5,340 nt of DNA from Rhodospirillales bacterium (GCA_018664265.1 JABJOR010000059.1:1-5340); one strand, 5' to 3'. Shown: positions 1 to 5,340, counted from the stretch's first letter. Notes: generated by a model from the letters alone, not told the origin. A program made the numbers and translations.

Positions 1-2
1 AT

Positions 3-68
3 CGCATCGCCGACCATAAGATCAACAGGATCGATGAGCTCTTGCCGTGGAATTGGGCAACGTCATGA
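3..68 (+). CDS. tnpC: IS66 family transposase (TnpC), C-terminal fragment
   Basis: Only the last 21 codons are inside the window. They translate to RIADHKINRIDELLPWNWATS followed by TGA at 66-68, the reading frame being open to the left edge. The block of Asp-His, then Asn-Arg-Ile-Asp-Glu-Leu-Leu-Pro-Trp-Asn-Trp is the well-known C-terminal signature of IS66 TnpC transposases, which carry the DDE catalytic core (not visible here) and move the element. The other two forward frames are closed or make no sense. The call rests on a short tail, but the tail is highly characteristic and the inverted repeat just downstream supports it independently. Confidence 0.85.
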   Translation, partial: RIADHKINRIDELLPWNWATS

Positions 69-118
69 GTGATGAAAACGCAGAAACATGCAGGTGTTTT
101 GAACTGAAATTATTAATC

Positions 119-140
119 GTGTGATTCACCGGACGCTTAC
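119..140 (-). repeat. IS66 terminal inverted repeat, right end (IRR)
   Basis: The minus-strand reading from 140 leftward starts GTAAGCGTCCGGTGAATCAC. The GTAAGCG start is typical of IS66-family tips. The exact inner border cannot be set because the left repeat is not in the window. Confidence 0.75.
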
Positions 141-148
141 GATAAGTA
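141..148. repeat. Candidate 8-bp target-site duplication, right copy (GATAAGTA)
   Basis: These are the 8 bases directly outside the IS66 terminus. IS66 elements typically duplicate 8 bp of target. The partner copy would lie beyond the left edge, so this is a prediction from the family, not an observed repeat. Confidence 0.4.
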
Positions 149-169
149 CCACTTAATGCTACTAGAATA

Positions 170-198
170 TGGCCTATGAGGGTTTATACATATACAAT
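170..198 (+). promoter_or_regulatory. Weak candidate promoter for the response regulator
   Basis: TACAAT at 193-198 matches five of six bases of the sigma-70 -10 consensus, and TGGCCT at 170-175 sits 17 bp upstream as a poor -35. A second possible -10, TAGAAT at 163-168, has no decent -35. Only about 98 bp of native upstream DNA remain between the IS66 tip and the gene. The upstream promoter context may therefore have been altered by the insertion. Confidence 0.2.
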
Positions 199-238
199 GA
201 TGAAAGCCATGCATCTAATTCGGGGAATAACAAATTAA

Positions 239-1480
239 ATGAGTGATACGGAATCAGTTTCTTATAACTTTGTGATCGTAGAAGATGATCACGCTATGGC
301 CAGTTTGATGATGAAATTGCTGACCAAGGCGGGGCATACTGCGCAACACATTGATTCTGGCAGTGAAGCCATTGAAAAAATCCCGGCAATCAAACCTGAC
401 TGTGTCTTGCTTGATTTGATGATGCCGGAGGTTGATGGCTTTACCGTGCTTCATGAATTGAAACTCGATGATCGTTTGGCGAATACAAGCTTCATTGTTG
501 TTTCTGCCAAAGCCTATGACTTTGACCGCAAACAGGTATTGCGTCAGGGGGCAGATGGTTTCTTAAACAAGCCTATTAATCCTTCAACATTCACTGAGCG
601 CCTGGAACGTATACTTGGTGACCATATGAGTGTCGGGTTCTGGGGATGTCGGGGAACTTTACCTGTGCCAGGGGAACAATCGTTAAAGTATGGTGGTAAC
701 ACTTCCTGTGTTTCTATCGAATTTCCCAATGATCAGTTGTTCGTTTTTGATGCTGGAACCGGGATCAAGCGGTTATCGGATTATCTGCTGTCGCAAAAAC
801 GTCAAAAGATTGAAGGCAAGATTTTCATTTCTCATCCTCATTGGGATCATATCAATGCGCTCCCATTCTTTGCCCCGCTTTATATGCAGGGTAACGAATT
901 TGAGGTGCTCGGCGCGAAACATGGTGAGTTAACCATGCGCGAGATCGTATCGGCTCAAATGGATGGTGTGTATTTCCCGATTACGTTAAATGAATTTGCG
1001 GCTCGGATTTACTTCCACGATCTCTACGAAGAAACCCTGAATGTGGGCAATATAGAGATCAAGACCATGTTGCTCAGCCACCCCGGTGTTTGTCTGGGGT
1101 ATCGGGTGAATTATAAGGGGCGCTCGCTCTGCTATATCACCGATAATGAACTATATTTCGAAGATAACCTGTATTATAACCCCCAATATGAGAACAATCT
1201 TGCCGATTTCATTCGGGGTAGTGATGTTCTGATTATCGATAGCAGCTTCACCGATGAAGAATACAAAGCCAAGATAGGCTGGGGGCATTCCTGCATTAGC
1301 CGTGTCGTGGATATCGCCCATAAAGGCGAGGTCAAAAACCTGTATTTATTCCATCATGAGCCAAACCAGACCGATGGCGATATTGATGTGAAACTGGTAA
1401 CGGCACAGGACCTTCTGAAAGAGCTTGATTCTGATACAATCTGTCATTGCCCTAAAGAGGGTGATGTTTTGATGGTTTAA
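239..1480 (+). CDS. Response regulator with metallo-beta-lactamase-fold hydrolase output domain
   Basis: This 413-residue soluble protein joins a phosphorylation-controlled receiver to an enzyme domain. Residues about 10-127 form a CheY-like receiver: acidic cluster E15-D16-D17, phosphoacceptor D59 in LLDLMMPEVDG, switch residue S89, and K111 in the NKP motif. Residues about 131-413 form an MBL-fold domain of the RNase Z/PhnP-like type. It opens with GFWGCRGTLPVPG and YGGNTSC, then carries the metal motif HPHWDH (H199, H201, D203, H204), H281, D302 in YITDNE, H350 in GHS and H372/H373 in LFHHEP. All the usual metal ligands appear present, so it should be catalytic, but the substrate is unknown. 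There is no DNA-binding domain and no histidine kinase nearby, so it looks like an orphan. The ATG at 239 is forced, because a TAA lies at 236-238. The Shine-Dalgarno is poor (CGGGG at 221-225, rather far away). Confidence 0.9.
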   Translation: MSDTESVSYNFVIVEDDHAMASLMMKLLTKAGHTAQHIDSGSEAIEKIPAIKPDCVLLDLMMPEVDGFTVLHELKLDDRLANTSFIVVSAKAYDFDRKQVLRQGADGFLNKPINPSTFTERLERILGDHMSVGFWGCRGTLPVPGEQSLKYGGNTSCVSIEFPNDQLFVFDAGTGIKRLSDYLLSQKRQKIEGKIFISHPHWDHINALPFFAPLYMQGNEFEVLGAKHGELTMREIVSAQMDGVYFPITLNEFAARIYFHDLYEETLNVGNIEIKTMLLSHPGVCLGYRVNYKGRSLCYITDNELYFEDNLYYNPQYENNLADFIRGSDVLIIDSSFTDEEYKAKIGWGHSCISRVVDIAHKGEVKNLYLFHHEPNQTDGDIDVKLVTAQDLLKELDSDTICHCPKEGDVLMV

Positions 1481-1481
1481 T

Positions 1482-1497
1482 TCTGACGTTAGTCAGA
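1482..1497. terminator. Small hairpin between convergent genes, possible bidirectional terminator
   Basis: TCTGAC, a GTTA loop and GTCAGA make a perfect 6-bp stem with a 4-base loop. It fills the 8-bp gap between the two convergent stop codons and runs into the 3' end of the dCMP deaminase gene. On the plus strand it is followed by TTCTTT, a short interrupted T-run. The stem is short and not GC-rich, so termination would be weak. Confidence 0.4.
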
Positions 1498-1971
1498 TTC
1501 TTTGGGCACTTCATCCAGAAAAGACGGGTCTACCTGTATCAGGGTAACATCGGTTTCCTTATACATTTCCTCGCTTAGGTGAAATTTGCAGGATTCGATC
1601 AGGCGCTGATCATCTGTGCTTGGTGCAATAACCCGTTTGATCCCTGCTTGTATGATCATGGATGCACAGACACTGCACGGCATGATAGGCCAGACATAGA
1701 TTGTCATACCGCTCAGATCGCGCTTGGCATCAATAATGGCATTGCGCTCTGCATGAACAACCATATCGTATTTGACCTCACGGGTGTGCAGACGGTGGAT
1801 CGAATCTTCAACGCCAGCAGGTAGTCCATTAAACCCGGTGGCAATGATCCGCTTCTTTGGATCAACGATAACAGAACCAACTTGCGTGCTTGGGTCTTTT
1901 GACCAACTGGCAATAAATTTTGCCAGATTAAGGAAGCGTCGGTCCCAGTTGTTCAGATTAGTCTCGTTCAT
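1489..1971 (-). CDS. dCMP deaminase (deoxycytidylate deaminase family)
   Basis: This is a 160-residue cytosolic zinc enzyme of the cytidine/deoxycytidylate deaminase superfamily. Such enzymes convert dCMP to dUMP, the substrate of thymidylate synthase. The zinc site is clear: H73 and catalytic E75 in VVHAERNAII, and C99 and C102 in MPCSVCASMI. The N-terminal SKDPSTQVGSVIVD (24-37) and GFNGLPAGVED (46-56) blocks are typical of dCMP deaminases and distinguish it from tRNA adenosine deaminase or riboflavin deaminase. The length is normal for the family. No in-frame ATG, GTG or TTG lies between the start at 1971 and the upstream stop, so the start is secure. The ribosome binding site is weak (a GGA about 8 bases upstream). 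It converges on the response regulator and is divergent from the RidA-family gene; neither neighbour suggests a shared pathway. Nucleotide specificity is inferred from family, so a broader deaminase cannot be excluded. Confidence 0.9.
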   Translation of the reverse strand: MNETNLNNWDRRFLNLAKFIASWSKDPSTQVGSVIVDPKKRIIATGFNGLPAGVEDSIHRLHTREVKYDMVVHAERNAIIDAKRDLSGMTIYVWPIMPCSVCASMIIQAGIKRVIAPSTDDQRLIESCKFHLSEEMYKETDVTLIQVDPSFLDEVPKESD

Positions 1972-2076
1972 TGATTTGGTCCATTTATTGAAGGTAAATC
2001 CCTGTTTGTTGCAGCTTAACGGGTATGGTGTGATTGTGAAACCAAGTATTTATTTCAAGAGTTTTTCCACGACGAA

Positions 2077-2096
2077 TAATCCTGTATAACGGATTA
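2077..2096. promoter_or_regulatory. Candidate -10 element inside a 6-bp inverted repeat, upstream of the RidA-family gene
   Basis: TATAAC at 2085-2090 resembles a sigma-70 -10 box and lies 26 bp before the ATG at 2117. It is bracketed by TAATCC (2077-2082) and GGATTA (2091-2096), a perfect 6-bp inverted repeat with an 8-bp spacer. This arrangement would suit an operator covering the -10 region. The -35 is poor: TTTCCA at 2064-2069 has a 15-bp spacing. No factor can be named. Confidence 0.3.
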
Positions 2097-2116
2097 ACCA
2101 ACGAACCTTTACCATT

Positions 2117-2599
2117 ATGAAAGATCAAAGCATGTCTGGAAAAATTGATGCACGTCTTGCTGAACTTGGGATTACCCTACCCGCACCCGCAGCACCTGTT
2201 GCGAGTTATGTGCCTTATGTCGAAGCTGGAAATCTGGTTATTATTTCCGGCCAGATCACCATGGAAAATGGCGAGATTCGCTATCCCGGCAAGCTGGGTG
2301 CAGAGGTTTCTCTTGAGGATGGTTATCAAGCCGCCCGGTTGTGCGCCGTAAATCTTCTGGCCCAGCTCAAGGTTGCCTGTGACGGTGATCTGGACCGTGT
2401 ACAGCGCGTCATGCGCCTTGGTGGTTTTGTCGCCTGCACGGCAGACTTTTCCGATCATCCAAAGGTCATCAATGGTGCCTCTGATCTGATGGCAGAAGTT
2501 TTCGGCGATGCGGGAAAGCATGCACGGGCTGCCGTTGGTGCCCCTAGCCTGCCACTCAACGTATCGGTTGAAGTCGAAGGTATGTTTTTAATCAGTTAA
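2117..2599 (+). CDS. RidA family protein (YjgF/YER057c/UK114 superfamily)
   Basis: This 160-residue protein covers a complete RidA-like fold of the longer subgroup of about 150-160 residues that begins with an ARLAELGITLP segment. RidA proteins are trimers; archetypal members hydrolyse reactive enamine/imine intermediates made by PLP enzymes. Visible markers are YVPYVEAGNLVIISGQ (31-46), GKLGAEVS (58-65), AARLCAVNLLAQLK (72-85), GDLDRVQRVMRLGGFV (90-105), PKVINGASDLMAEVFG (115-130) and HARAAVGAPSLPLNVSVEVEGMF (135-157). R137 aligns with the substrate-binding arginine of RidA, so deaminase-type chemistry is possible, although activity in this subgroup is less certain. A second in-frame ATG at 2132 gives MSGKIDARLAELG, the usual length for relatives, and is an equally plausible start. 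Neither start has a strong Shine-Dalgarno. It is apparently transcribed alone, with a hairpin shortly after its stop. Confidence 0.9.
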   Translation: MKDQSMSGKIDARLAELGITLPAPAAPVASYVPYVEAGNLVIISGQITMENGEIRYPGKLGAEVSLEDGYQAARLCAVNLLAQLKVACDGDLDRVQRVMRLGGFVACTADFSDHPKVINGASDLMAEVFGDAGKHARAAVGAPSLPLNVSVEVEGMFLIS

Positions 2600-2607
2600 T
2601 ACCAATA

Positions 2608-2637
2608 GGAGTCCGCCTGTTAATTGCAGCGGACTCC
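2608..2637. terminator. Strong hairpin between convergent genes, probable bidirectional terminator
   Basis: GGAGTCCGC (2608-2616) and GCGGACTCC (2629-2637) form a perfect 9-bp GC-rich stem around a 12-base loop. It sits between the stop of the RidA-family gene (2599) and the stop of the DUF2892 gene (2650), where a shared terminator is expected. Neither side carries a clean T-run: the plus side reads GGATTTGCC and the minus side TATTGGTATT. It may be inefficient as an intrinsic terminator or act mainly as a 3' stabilising stem. Confidence 0.6.
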
Positions 2638-2649
2638 GGATTTGCCTGA

Positions 2650-2853
2650 TTAGCTGAATGCCTGCCCCGGCTTGGCACCGAGTTTTTTCAAAATAATTGA
2701 CATCATACACCATTTGGTAAAGCCCGCCTGAAGCATATTCGCCCCGACGAAGAGTGTGAAATACAACCATCTCGGATCATGGAAGTGTGACAATGCCACA
2801 CTGATCAGTATAAAGCTGCCTGCTATAACCAGTATCAATCTATCAATCGCCAT
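2650..2853 (-). CDS. Small two-helix membrane protein, DUF2892 (YgaP-like transmembrane domain)
   Basis: This 67-residue inner-membrane protein has two hydrophobic segments, about residues 6-24 (LILVIAGSFILISVALSHF) and 29-46 (WLYFTLFVGANMLQAGFT). They are followed by a conserved-looking tail, KWCMMSIILKKLGAKPG, with C49. The whole matches the DUF2892 pattern: Asp-Arg near the start, IAGS in helix 1, FVGANxLQ in helix 2, then Cys and LKKLGxKPG. In E. coli YgaP this domain is fused to a rhodanese; here it stands alone with no rhodanese. The start has a good Shine-Dalgarno (AAAAGGAAA about 9 bases upstream on the minus strand). It is divergent from an ArsR-family repressor, an arrangement reminiscent of E. 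coli ygaV-ygaP, so regulation by that repressor is likely. A role in sulfur or persulfide handling is inferred from context; its biochemical function is unknown. Confidence 0.85.
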   Translation of the reverse strand: MAIDRLILVIAGSFILISVALSHFHDPRWLYFTLFVGANMLQAGFTKWCMMSIILKKLGAKPGQAFS

Positions 2854-2894
2854 TATCTAATTTCCTTTTTCAGCCGTTGGATATGTAAACGTTC

Positions 2895-2925
2895 TTGACT
2901 TTATTCTTTTGAGTTGTTATTTAAT
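2895..2925 (+). promoter_or_regulatory. Candidate promoter for the ArsR-RND transporter unit
   Basis: TTGACT at 2895-2900 matches five of six bases of the -35 consensus. TTTAAT at 2920-2925 matches five of six bases of the -10 with a 19-bp spacer, and TATTTA at 2918-2923 gives a 17-bp spacer but a poorer -10. Both -10 choices fall inside the left arm of the palindrome at 2912-2945. Bound repressor would therefore block RNA polymerase. Confidence 0.45.
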
Positions 2926-2945
2926 ATTTAACTTAAATAGCAACT
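2912..2945. promoter_or_regulatory. 34-bp hyphenated palindrome, probable ArsR-family operator
   Basis: The arms AGTTGTTATTTAA (2912-2924) and TTAAATAGCAACT (2933-2945) are reverse complements at 12 of 13 positions, the one mismatch being 2917/2940. An 8-bp AT-rich spacer separates them. It lies in the 133-bp gap between the divergent DUF2892 and ArsR-family start codons, overlapping the predicted -10 of the repressor gene and centred about 75 bp upstream of the DUF2892 start. Dimeric ArsR-family repressors bind such palindromes, and those of the BigR type use AT-rich ones over their own promoter. The best-supported reading is an autoregulatory operator that controls both directions. Confidence 0.65.
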
Positions 2946-2986
2946 ATATAAAATATGTCAACCATAAAACCAATGGTAATATAAAA

Positions 2987-3286
2987 ATGGAAATCGACCA
3001 AATGGAAGCCAAGGCCGAACAGGCCGCACGATTTTTGAAATCCATGGCCAATGCAAATCGGCTGCGGGTGATGTGTCGTTTGCTGGAAGGTGAAGAATCT
3101 TCTGGAAACTTGAGTCTGGCGATTGGTATTTCCCAGGCCAATCTATCTCAGCACTTGTCATGGTTGAAACAGGAAAACCTCGTCGAAACCCGCCGCGAAG
3201 CAACCACGATTTATTACAGCCTTAATGAACAAAAGATCGTCCCTCTTATGGATGTCCTTTACAACATGTTCTGTAAAGAAGACTGA
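2987..3286 (+). CDS. ArsR-family winged-helix repressor, probable persulfide sensor (SqrR/BigR/YgaV type)
   Basis: This 99-residue DNA-binding repressor has the compact ArsR fold: a helical start (EAKAEQAARFLKSMANANRLRVMCRLLEGE, 7-36), a recognition helix around SQANLSQHLSWLK (49-61), and a beta-wing at LVETRREATTIYYSL (65-79). The metal-binding CxC motif of arsenic sensors is absent. Instead C30 (VMCRLL) and C96 (NMFCKED) lie 66 residues apart, the same spacing as C41/C107 of SqrR and C42/C108 of BigR. Those pairs link through a di- to polysulfide when persulfides are present, and this releases DNA. The ATG at 2987 is preferred. An ATG at 3002 (MEAKAEQ) with TGGAAA upstream is also possible. 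A longer frame from TTG at 2909 would run through the operator and is unlikely. The RND transporter follows after 13 bp, suggesting co-transcription. Confidence 0.9.
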   Translation: MEIDQMEAKAEQAARFLKSMANANRLRVMCRLLEGEESSGNLSLAIGISQANLSQHLSWLKQENLVETRREATTIYYSLNEQKIVPLMDVLYNMFCKED

Positions 3287-3299
3287 CAGGTATCAAAAA

Positions 3300-5340
3300 A
3301 TGTCCGAATCGAAGAACACAATTATCAGGCTCGCCCTCACCCACCCGAAAATGGTGAGTTGGCTTATGGCAGTTTCAACAATCATCCTGTTGAGCTTTGC
3401 AGCGCTGCCAACAATCTGGCCAGGCACGTTCCCTGCCCTGAATTCCTTGCGCATTGATACGGACCCGGAAAATATGCTCTCCAGTGATGAGCCTGTGCGG
3501 GTGTTTCACAACCAGATGAAAGCCGAGTTCGGATTGAGCGATATGGTTGTTGTCGGGATCGTCAATAATGAGCACCCAGATGGTGTGTTTAACCCGGCAA
3601 GCCTTGGGCGTATTCATGAGCTGACAGATTTTGCATCAAAGTTGCAATGGCCTGACCCGGAAGATGCAGACAAAACAGTCGGTGTTATTTCCGTTGATAT
3701 GATGGCCCCGTCCATGGTGGATAACATACTCCAAAGCGGCCTTGGCTCGGTCAGTTTCGAGTGGTTGATGCCCTCCCCGCCTGAGACAAAGGAGCAGGCC
3801 CTCGCCGTGCGCGATCATGCTTTGAATATACCAACACTGAATGGAACATTGGTCAATGAAGGCGGCACAGCAATCAGTTTGTATCTGCCGCTAACAGACA
3901 AGCATCTGAGCTATCAGGTCCGAGAAGCGATTTTGGATAAAACTGCAACCTGGAGTGATAGCGGTGATGAGTTCCACATTACGGGCTTGCCCGTGGCGGA
4001 AGACACCTTCGGCGTGGAAATGTTTATCCAGATGGCAATCTCGGCTCCCGCTGCTATGGGCGTTATATTTTTGCTGATGTGGTGGTTCTTCAAGAATGTC
4101 CGTCTTGTTATATCGCCTATGTTGGTGGCCATGGCCTCAAGTATGAGCGTCATGGGCTTGCTGGTCGCCACAGGCAATACAGTTCACATCATGAGCTCGA
4201 TGATTCCTATTTTCATCATGCCCATAGCGGTACTGGACGCCGTCCATATCCTGTCGGAATTTTTCGATCGCTATCAGAAAACCGGAGATCGCCGCGCAAC
4301 AATCATCGCCGTTATGAACGAGCTGTATAAGCCCATGCTGTATACGTCCCTGACCACAACGGTGGGCTTTGCCTCGCTTGCTTTAACCCCAATTCCACCA
4401 GTTCAAACTTTCGGGTTTTTTGTCGGTTTCGGCGTGATGCTGGCATGGTTCTGGACAATCACGTTCGTTCCGGCATTTATCCTGTTTATTCCCGAAGCCA
4501 AGTTGAAAGGTTTTGGCTTGGCGCATGGTGAAAGCAACGATTCGTTAAGCCGCAGCTTGCTTACCCTTGGTCGTTTCAGCCATTCCCGCCCGCGCATCAT
4601 TCTTATCGGTGTAATGGCGGTCGTTGCTCTCACCAGCTTTGGCATTTCCAAAATTGTGATCAATGACAATCCCATAAAATGGTTTGAAAGTGATCATGAT
4701 ATTCGCATTGCGGACCGGGTTCTGAATGAGCACTTTGCTGGTACATACATGTCCTACCTGGCGCTTTTACCATCGGGTGATAGTGGTGAGAATTTCCAGC
4801 AAGAATTTACCCATCAATTGGCACAGATTGACAGCAGCGTAATTGGGGATATCAAAACCTTTGCCAATTCCGTGGATACAAAATCCCGTAGTGATTTCTT
4901 TATCGCTATTCAGCAGTTTGTAGAGGCCAAACTTGATGAGTCTTCCGACGAAATGTTCGATGTATGGGACGAAATGGCCTTATTTGTTGATGCAGAGAGT
5001 CGCCGCACTGAAGTCTTCAAGCAACCAGAAGTCTTGCGCTATATAGAAAACCTGCAAGCCGCTTTGCTTGAAAGTGGCATGGTTGGCAAGTCCAACTCAA
5101 TCGCTGATGTCGTCAAGACTGTACACCGTGAAATGCTGTTGGGAGAGCCTGAACAATTCAGGATTCCAGATACGGTTTCGGCTGTGGCCCAAACATTGTT
5201 AAGTTACCAAAACAGCCACCGTCCTTATGATTTGTGGCATCTGGTTACGCCCGATTACACAAAATCGACAATCTGGATACAGCTTAAAAGTGGTGACAAC
5301 GTAGACATGAGTAAAGTGGTAGCGATGGTCGATGAGTACG
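3300..5340 (+). CDS. RND superfamily transporter, MMPL/HAE3 type (3' end beyond window)
   Basis: The frame is open from the ATG at 3300 to the right edge, about 680 codons, with no stop. It begins with a short cytoplasmic stretch, then TM1 (about 21-38) and a first periplasmic domain (about 41-240) with the family's RIDTDPENMLSSDEPVRVFH and FGLSDMVVVGIVNNEHPDGVFNP blocks. TM2 to TM6 follow (about 243-263, 267-290, 297-318, 348-365, 370-397), with D313 in AVLDAVHILSEFFDRY as a candidate proton-relay residue. A cytoplasmic link leads to TM7 (about 431-449) and a second periplasmic domain (from about 450) still running at the edge. The layout is that of proton-driven RND exporters of the HAE3 group, which includes the hopanoid transporter HpnN. 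The missing part should hold TM8-TM12. The substrate is unknown. AGG at 3288-3290 is a usable Shine-Dalgarno. The gene lies 13 bp after the ArsR-family gene, so it is probably in its operon. Confidence 0.92.
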   Translation, partial: MSESKNTIIRLALTHPKMVSWLMAVSTIILLSFAALPTIWPGTFPALNSLRIDTDPENMLSSDEPVRVFHNQMKAEFGLSDMVVVGIVNNEHPDGVFNPASLGRIHELTDFASKLQWPDPEDADKTVGVISVDMMAPSMVDNILQSGLGSVSFEWLMPSPPETKEQALAVRDHALNIPTLNGTLVNEGGTAISLYLPLTDKHLSYQVREAILDKTATWSDSGDEFHITGLPVAEDTFGVEMFIQMAISAPAAMGVIFLLMWWFFKNVRLVISPMLVAMASSMSVMGLLVATGNTVHIMSSMIPIFIMPIAVLDAVHILSEFFDRYQKTGDRRATIIAVMNELYKPMLYTSLTTTVGFASLALTPIPPVQTFGFFVGFGVMLAWFWTITFVPAFILFIPEAKLKGFGLAHGESNDSLSRSLLTLGRFSHSRPRIILIGVMAVVALTSFGISKIVINDNPIKWFESDHDIRIADRVLNEHFAGTYMSYLALLPSGDSGENFQQEFTHQLAQIDSSVIGDIKTFANSVDTKSRSDFFIAIQQFVEAKLDESSDEMFDVWDEMALFVDAESRRTEVFKQPEVLRYIENLQAALLESGMVGKSNSIADVVKTVHREMLLGEPEQFRIPDTVSAVAQTLLSYQNSHRPYDLWHLVTPDYTKSTIWIQLKSGDNVDMSKVVAMVDEY

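Larger units (their letters stand above)
1..140 (+). mobile_element. Right end of an IS66-family insertion sequence (left part outside window)
   Basis: The element is recognised from two things seen together: the C-terminal tail of an IS66-type transposase ending at 68, and a terminus ending exactly at 140. Read inward on the minus strand, the terminus begins GTAAGCGTCCGGTGAATCAC, which matches the GTAAGCG-type terminal inverted repeats known for the IS66 family. The 72 bp between the transposase stop and the tip is a normal-looking 3' non-coding tail. IS66 elements usually make 8-bp target duplications, so 141-148 (GATAAGTA) is the expected right copy. The left end, the other inverted repeat and the tnpA/tnpB genes lie outside the window, so I cannot say whether the element is complete or active. 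Confidence 0.85.

Noticed and set aside
99..127. Possible outward promoter inside the IS66 tail (TTGAAC at 99-104)
   Set aside because: The hexamer at the right spacing (TGATTC at 122-127) barely matches a -10 box, and the better-looking TATTAA at 111-116 is far too close.
143..155. Small inverted repeat TAAGT-ACC-ACTTA next to the IS tip
   Set aside because: It has only 5-bp arms and overlaps the expected target duplication. It is too short to distinguish from chance, and IS66 is not known for palindrome targeting.
2588..2770. A 60-codon minus-strand frame overlapping the DUF2892 gene and the hairpin
   Set aside because: It overlaps a recognised gene in another frame, runs through the terminator stem and the end of the RidA-family gene, and has no family resemblance.
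2909..2986. N-terminal extension of the ArsR-family protein from a TTG at 2909
   Set aside because: The extra 26 residues are encoded by AT-rich DNA that contains the promoter and the palindrome, do not resemble ArsR proteins, and would need a rare start codon. ATG at 2987 gives a normal-length family member.
2987..3286. Arsenic- or zinc-type metal sensing by the ArsR-family protein
   Set aside because: No CxC motif or other cluster of metal ligands is visible. The only two cysteines, C30 and C96, fit the persulfide-sensing pattern instead.
3375..4733. Several open frames of 60-90 codons on the minus strand and one of 83 codons on the plus strand inside the RND gene
   Set aside because: They are shadows of a continuous 680-codon frame with strong family motifs. 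None of them shows a recognisable domain.

Overview
The window reads as ordinary bacterial chromosome from a mid-GC proteobacterium (by eye a little under 50% G+C). The style of the dCMP deaminase, the RidA-family protein, the DUF2892/ArsR pair and the HAE3-type RND exporter is most familiar to me from Alphaproteobacteria, possibly a marine Rhodospirillales-like lineage. This placement is inference from remembered family resemblance, not from a search.

Layout. Positions 1-140 are the right end of an IS66-family insertion sequence: the last 21 codons of its transposase (TnpC) and a terminal inverted repeat ending at 140. At 239-1480 (+) lies an orphan response regulator whose output is a metallo-beta-lactamase-fold hydrolase domain instead of a DNA-binding domain. 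Converging on it at 1489-1971 (-) is a dCMP deaminase, with a small hairpin in the 8-bp gap. A 145-bp divergent intergenic region then leads to a RidA/YjgF-family protein at 2117-2599 (+). A 9-bp perfect-stem hairpin at 2608-2637 separates this from the converging 2650-2853 (-) gene, a 67-residue two-helix membrane protein (DUF2892).

The right-hand part looks like one regulatory unit. DUF2892 (-) is divergent from an ArsR-family repressor at 2987-3286 (+), which is followed after 13 bp by a large RND/MMPL (HAE3-type) transporter that starts at 3300 and runs off the right edge. Between the divergent genes is a 34-bp hyphenated AT-rich palindrome (2912-2945) overlapping a probable promoter. The repressor has two cysteines 66 residues apart, the same spacing as the persulfide-sensing pair of SqrR and BigR. 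The proposal is that reactive sulfur species release this repressor from the palindrome and switch on both the small membrane protein and the RND exporter.

There is no CRISPR array, tRNA or rRNA, and no gene-free stretch over 300 bp. The longest non-coding stretches are 69-238 (IS end plus upstream region of the response regulator), 1972-2116 and 2854-2986.
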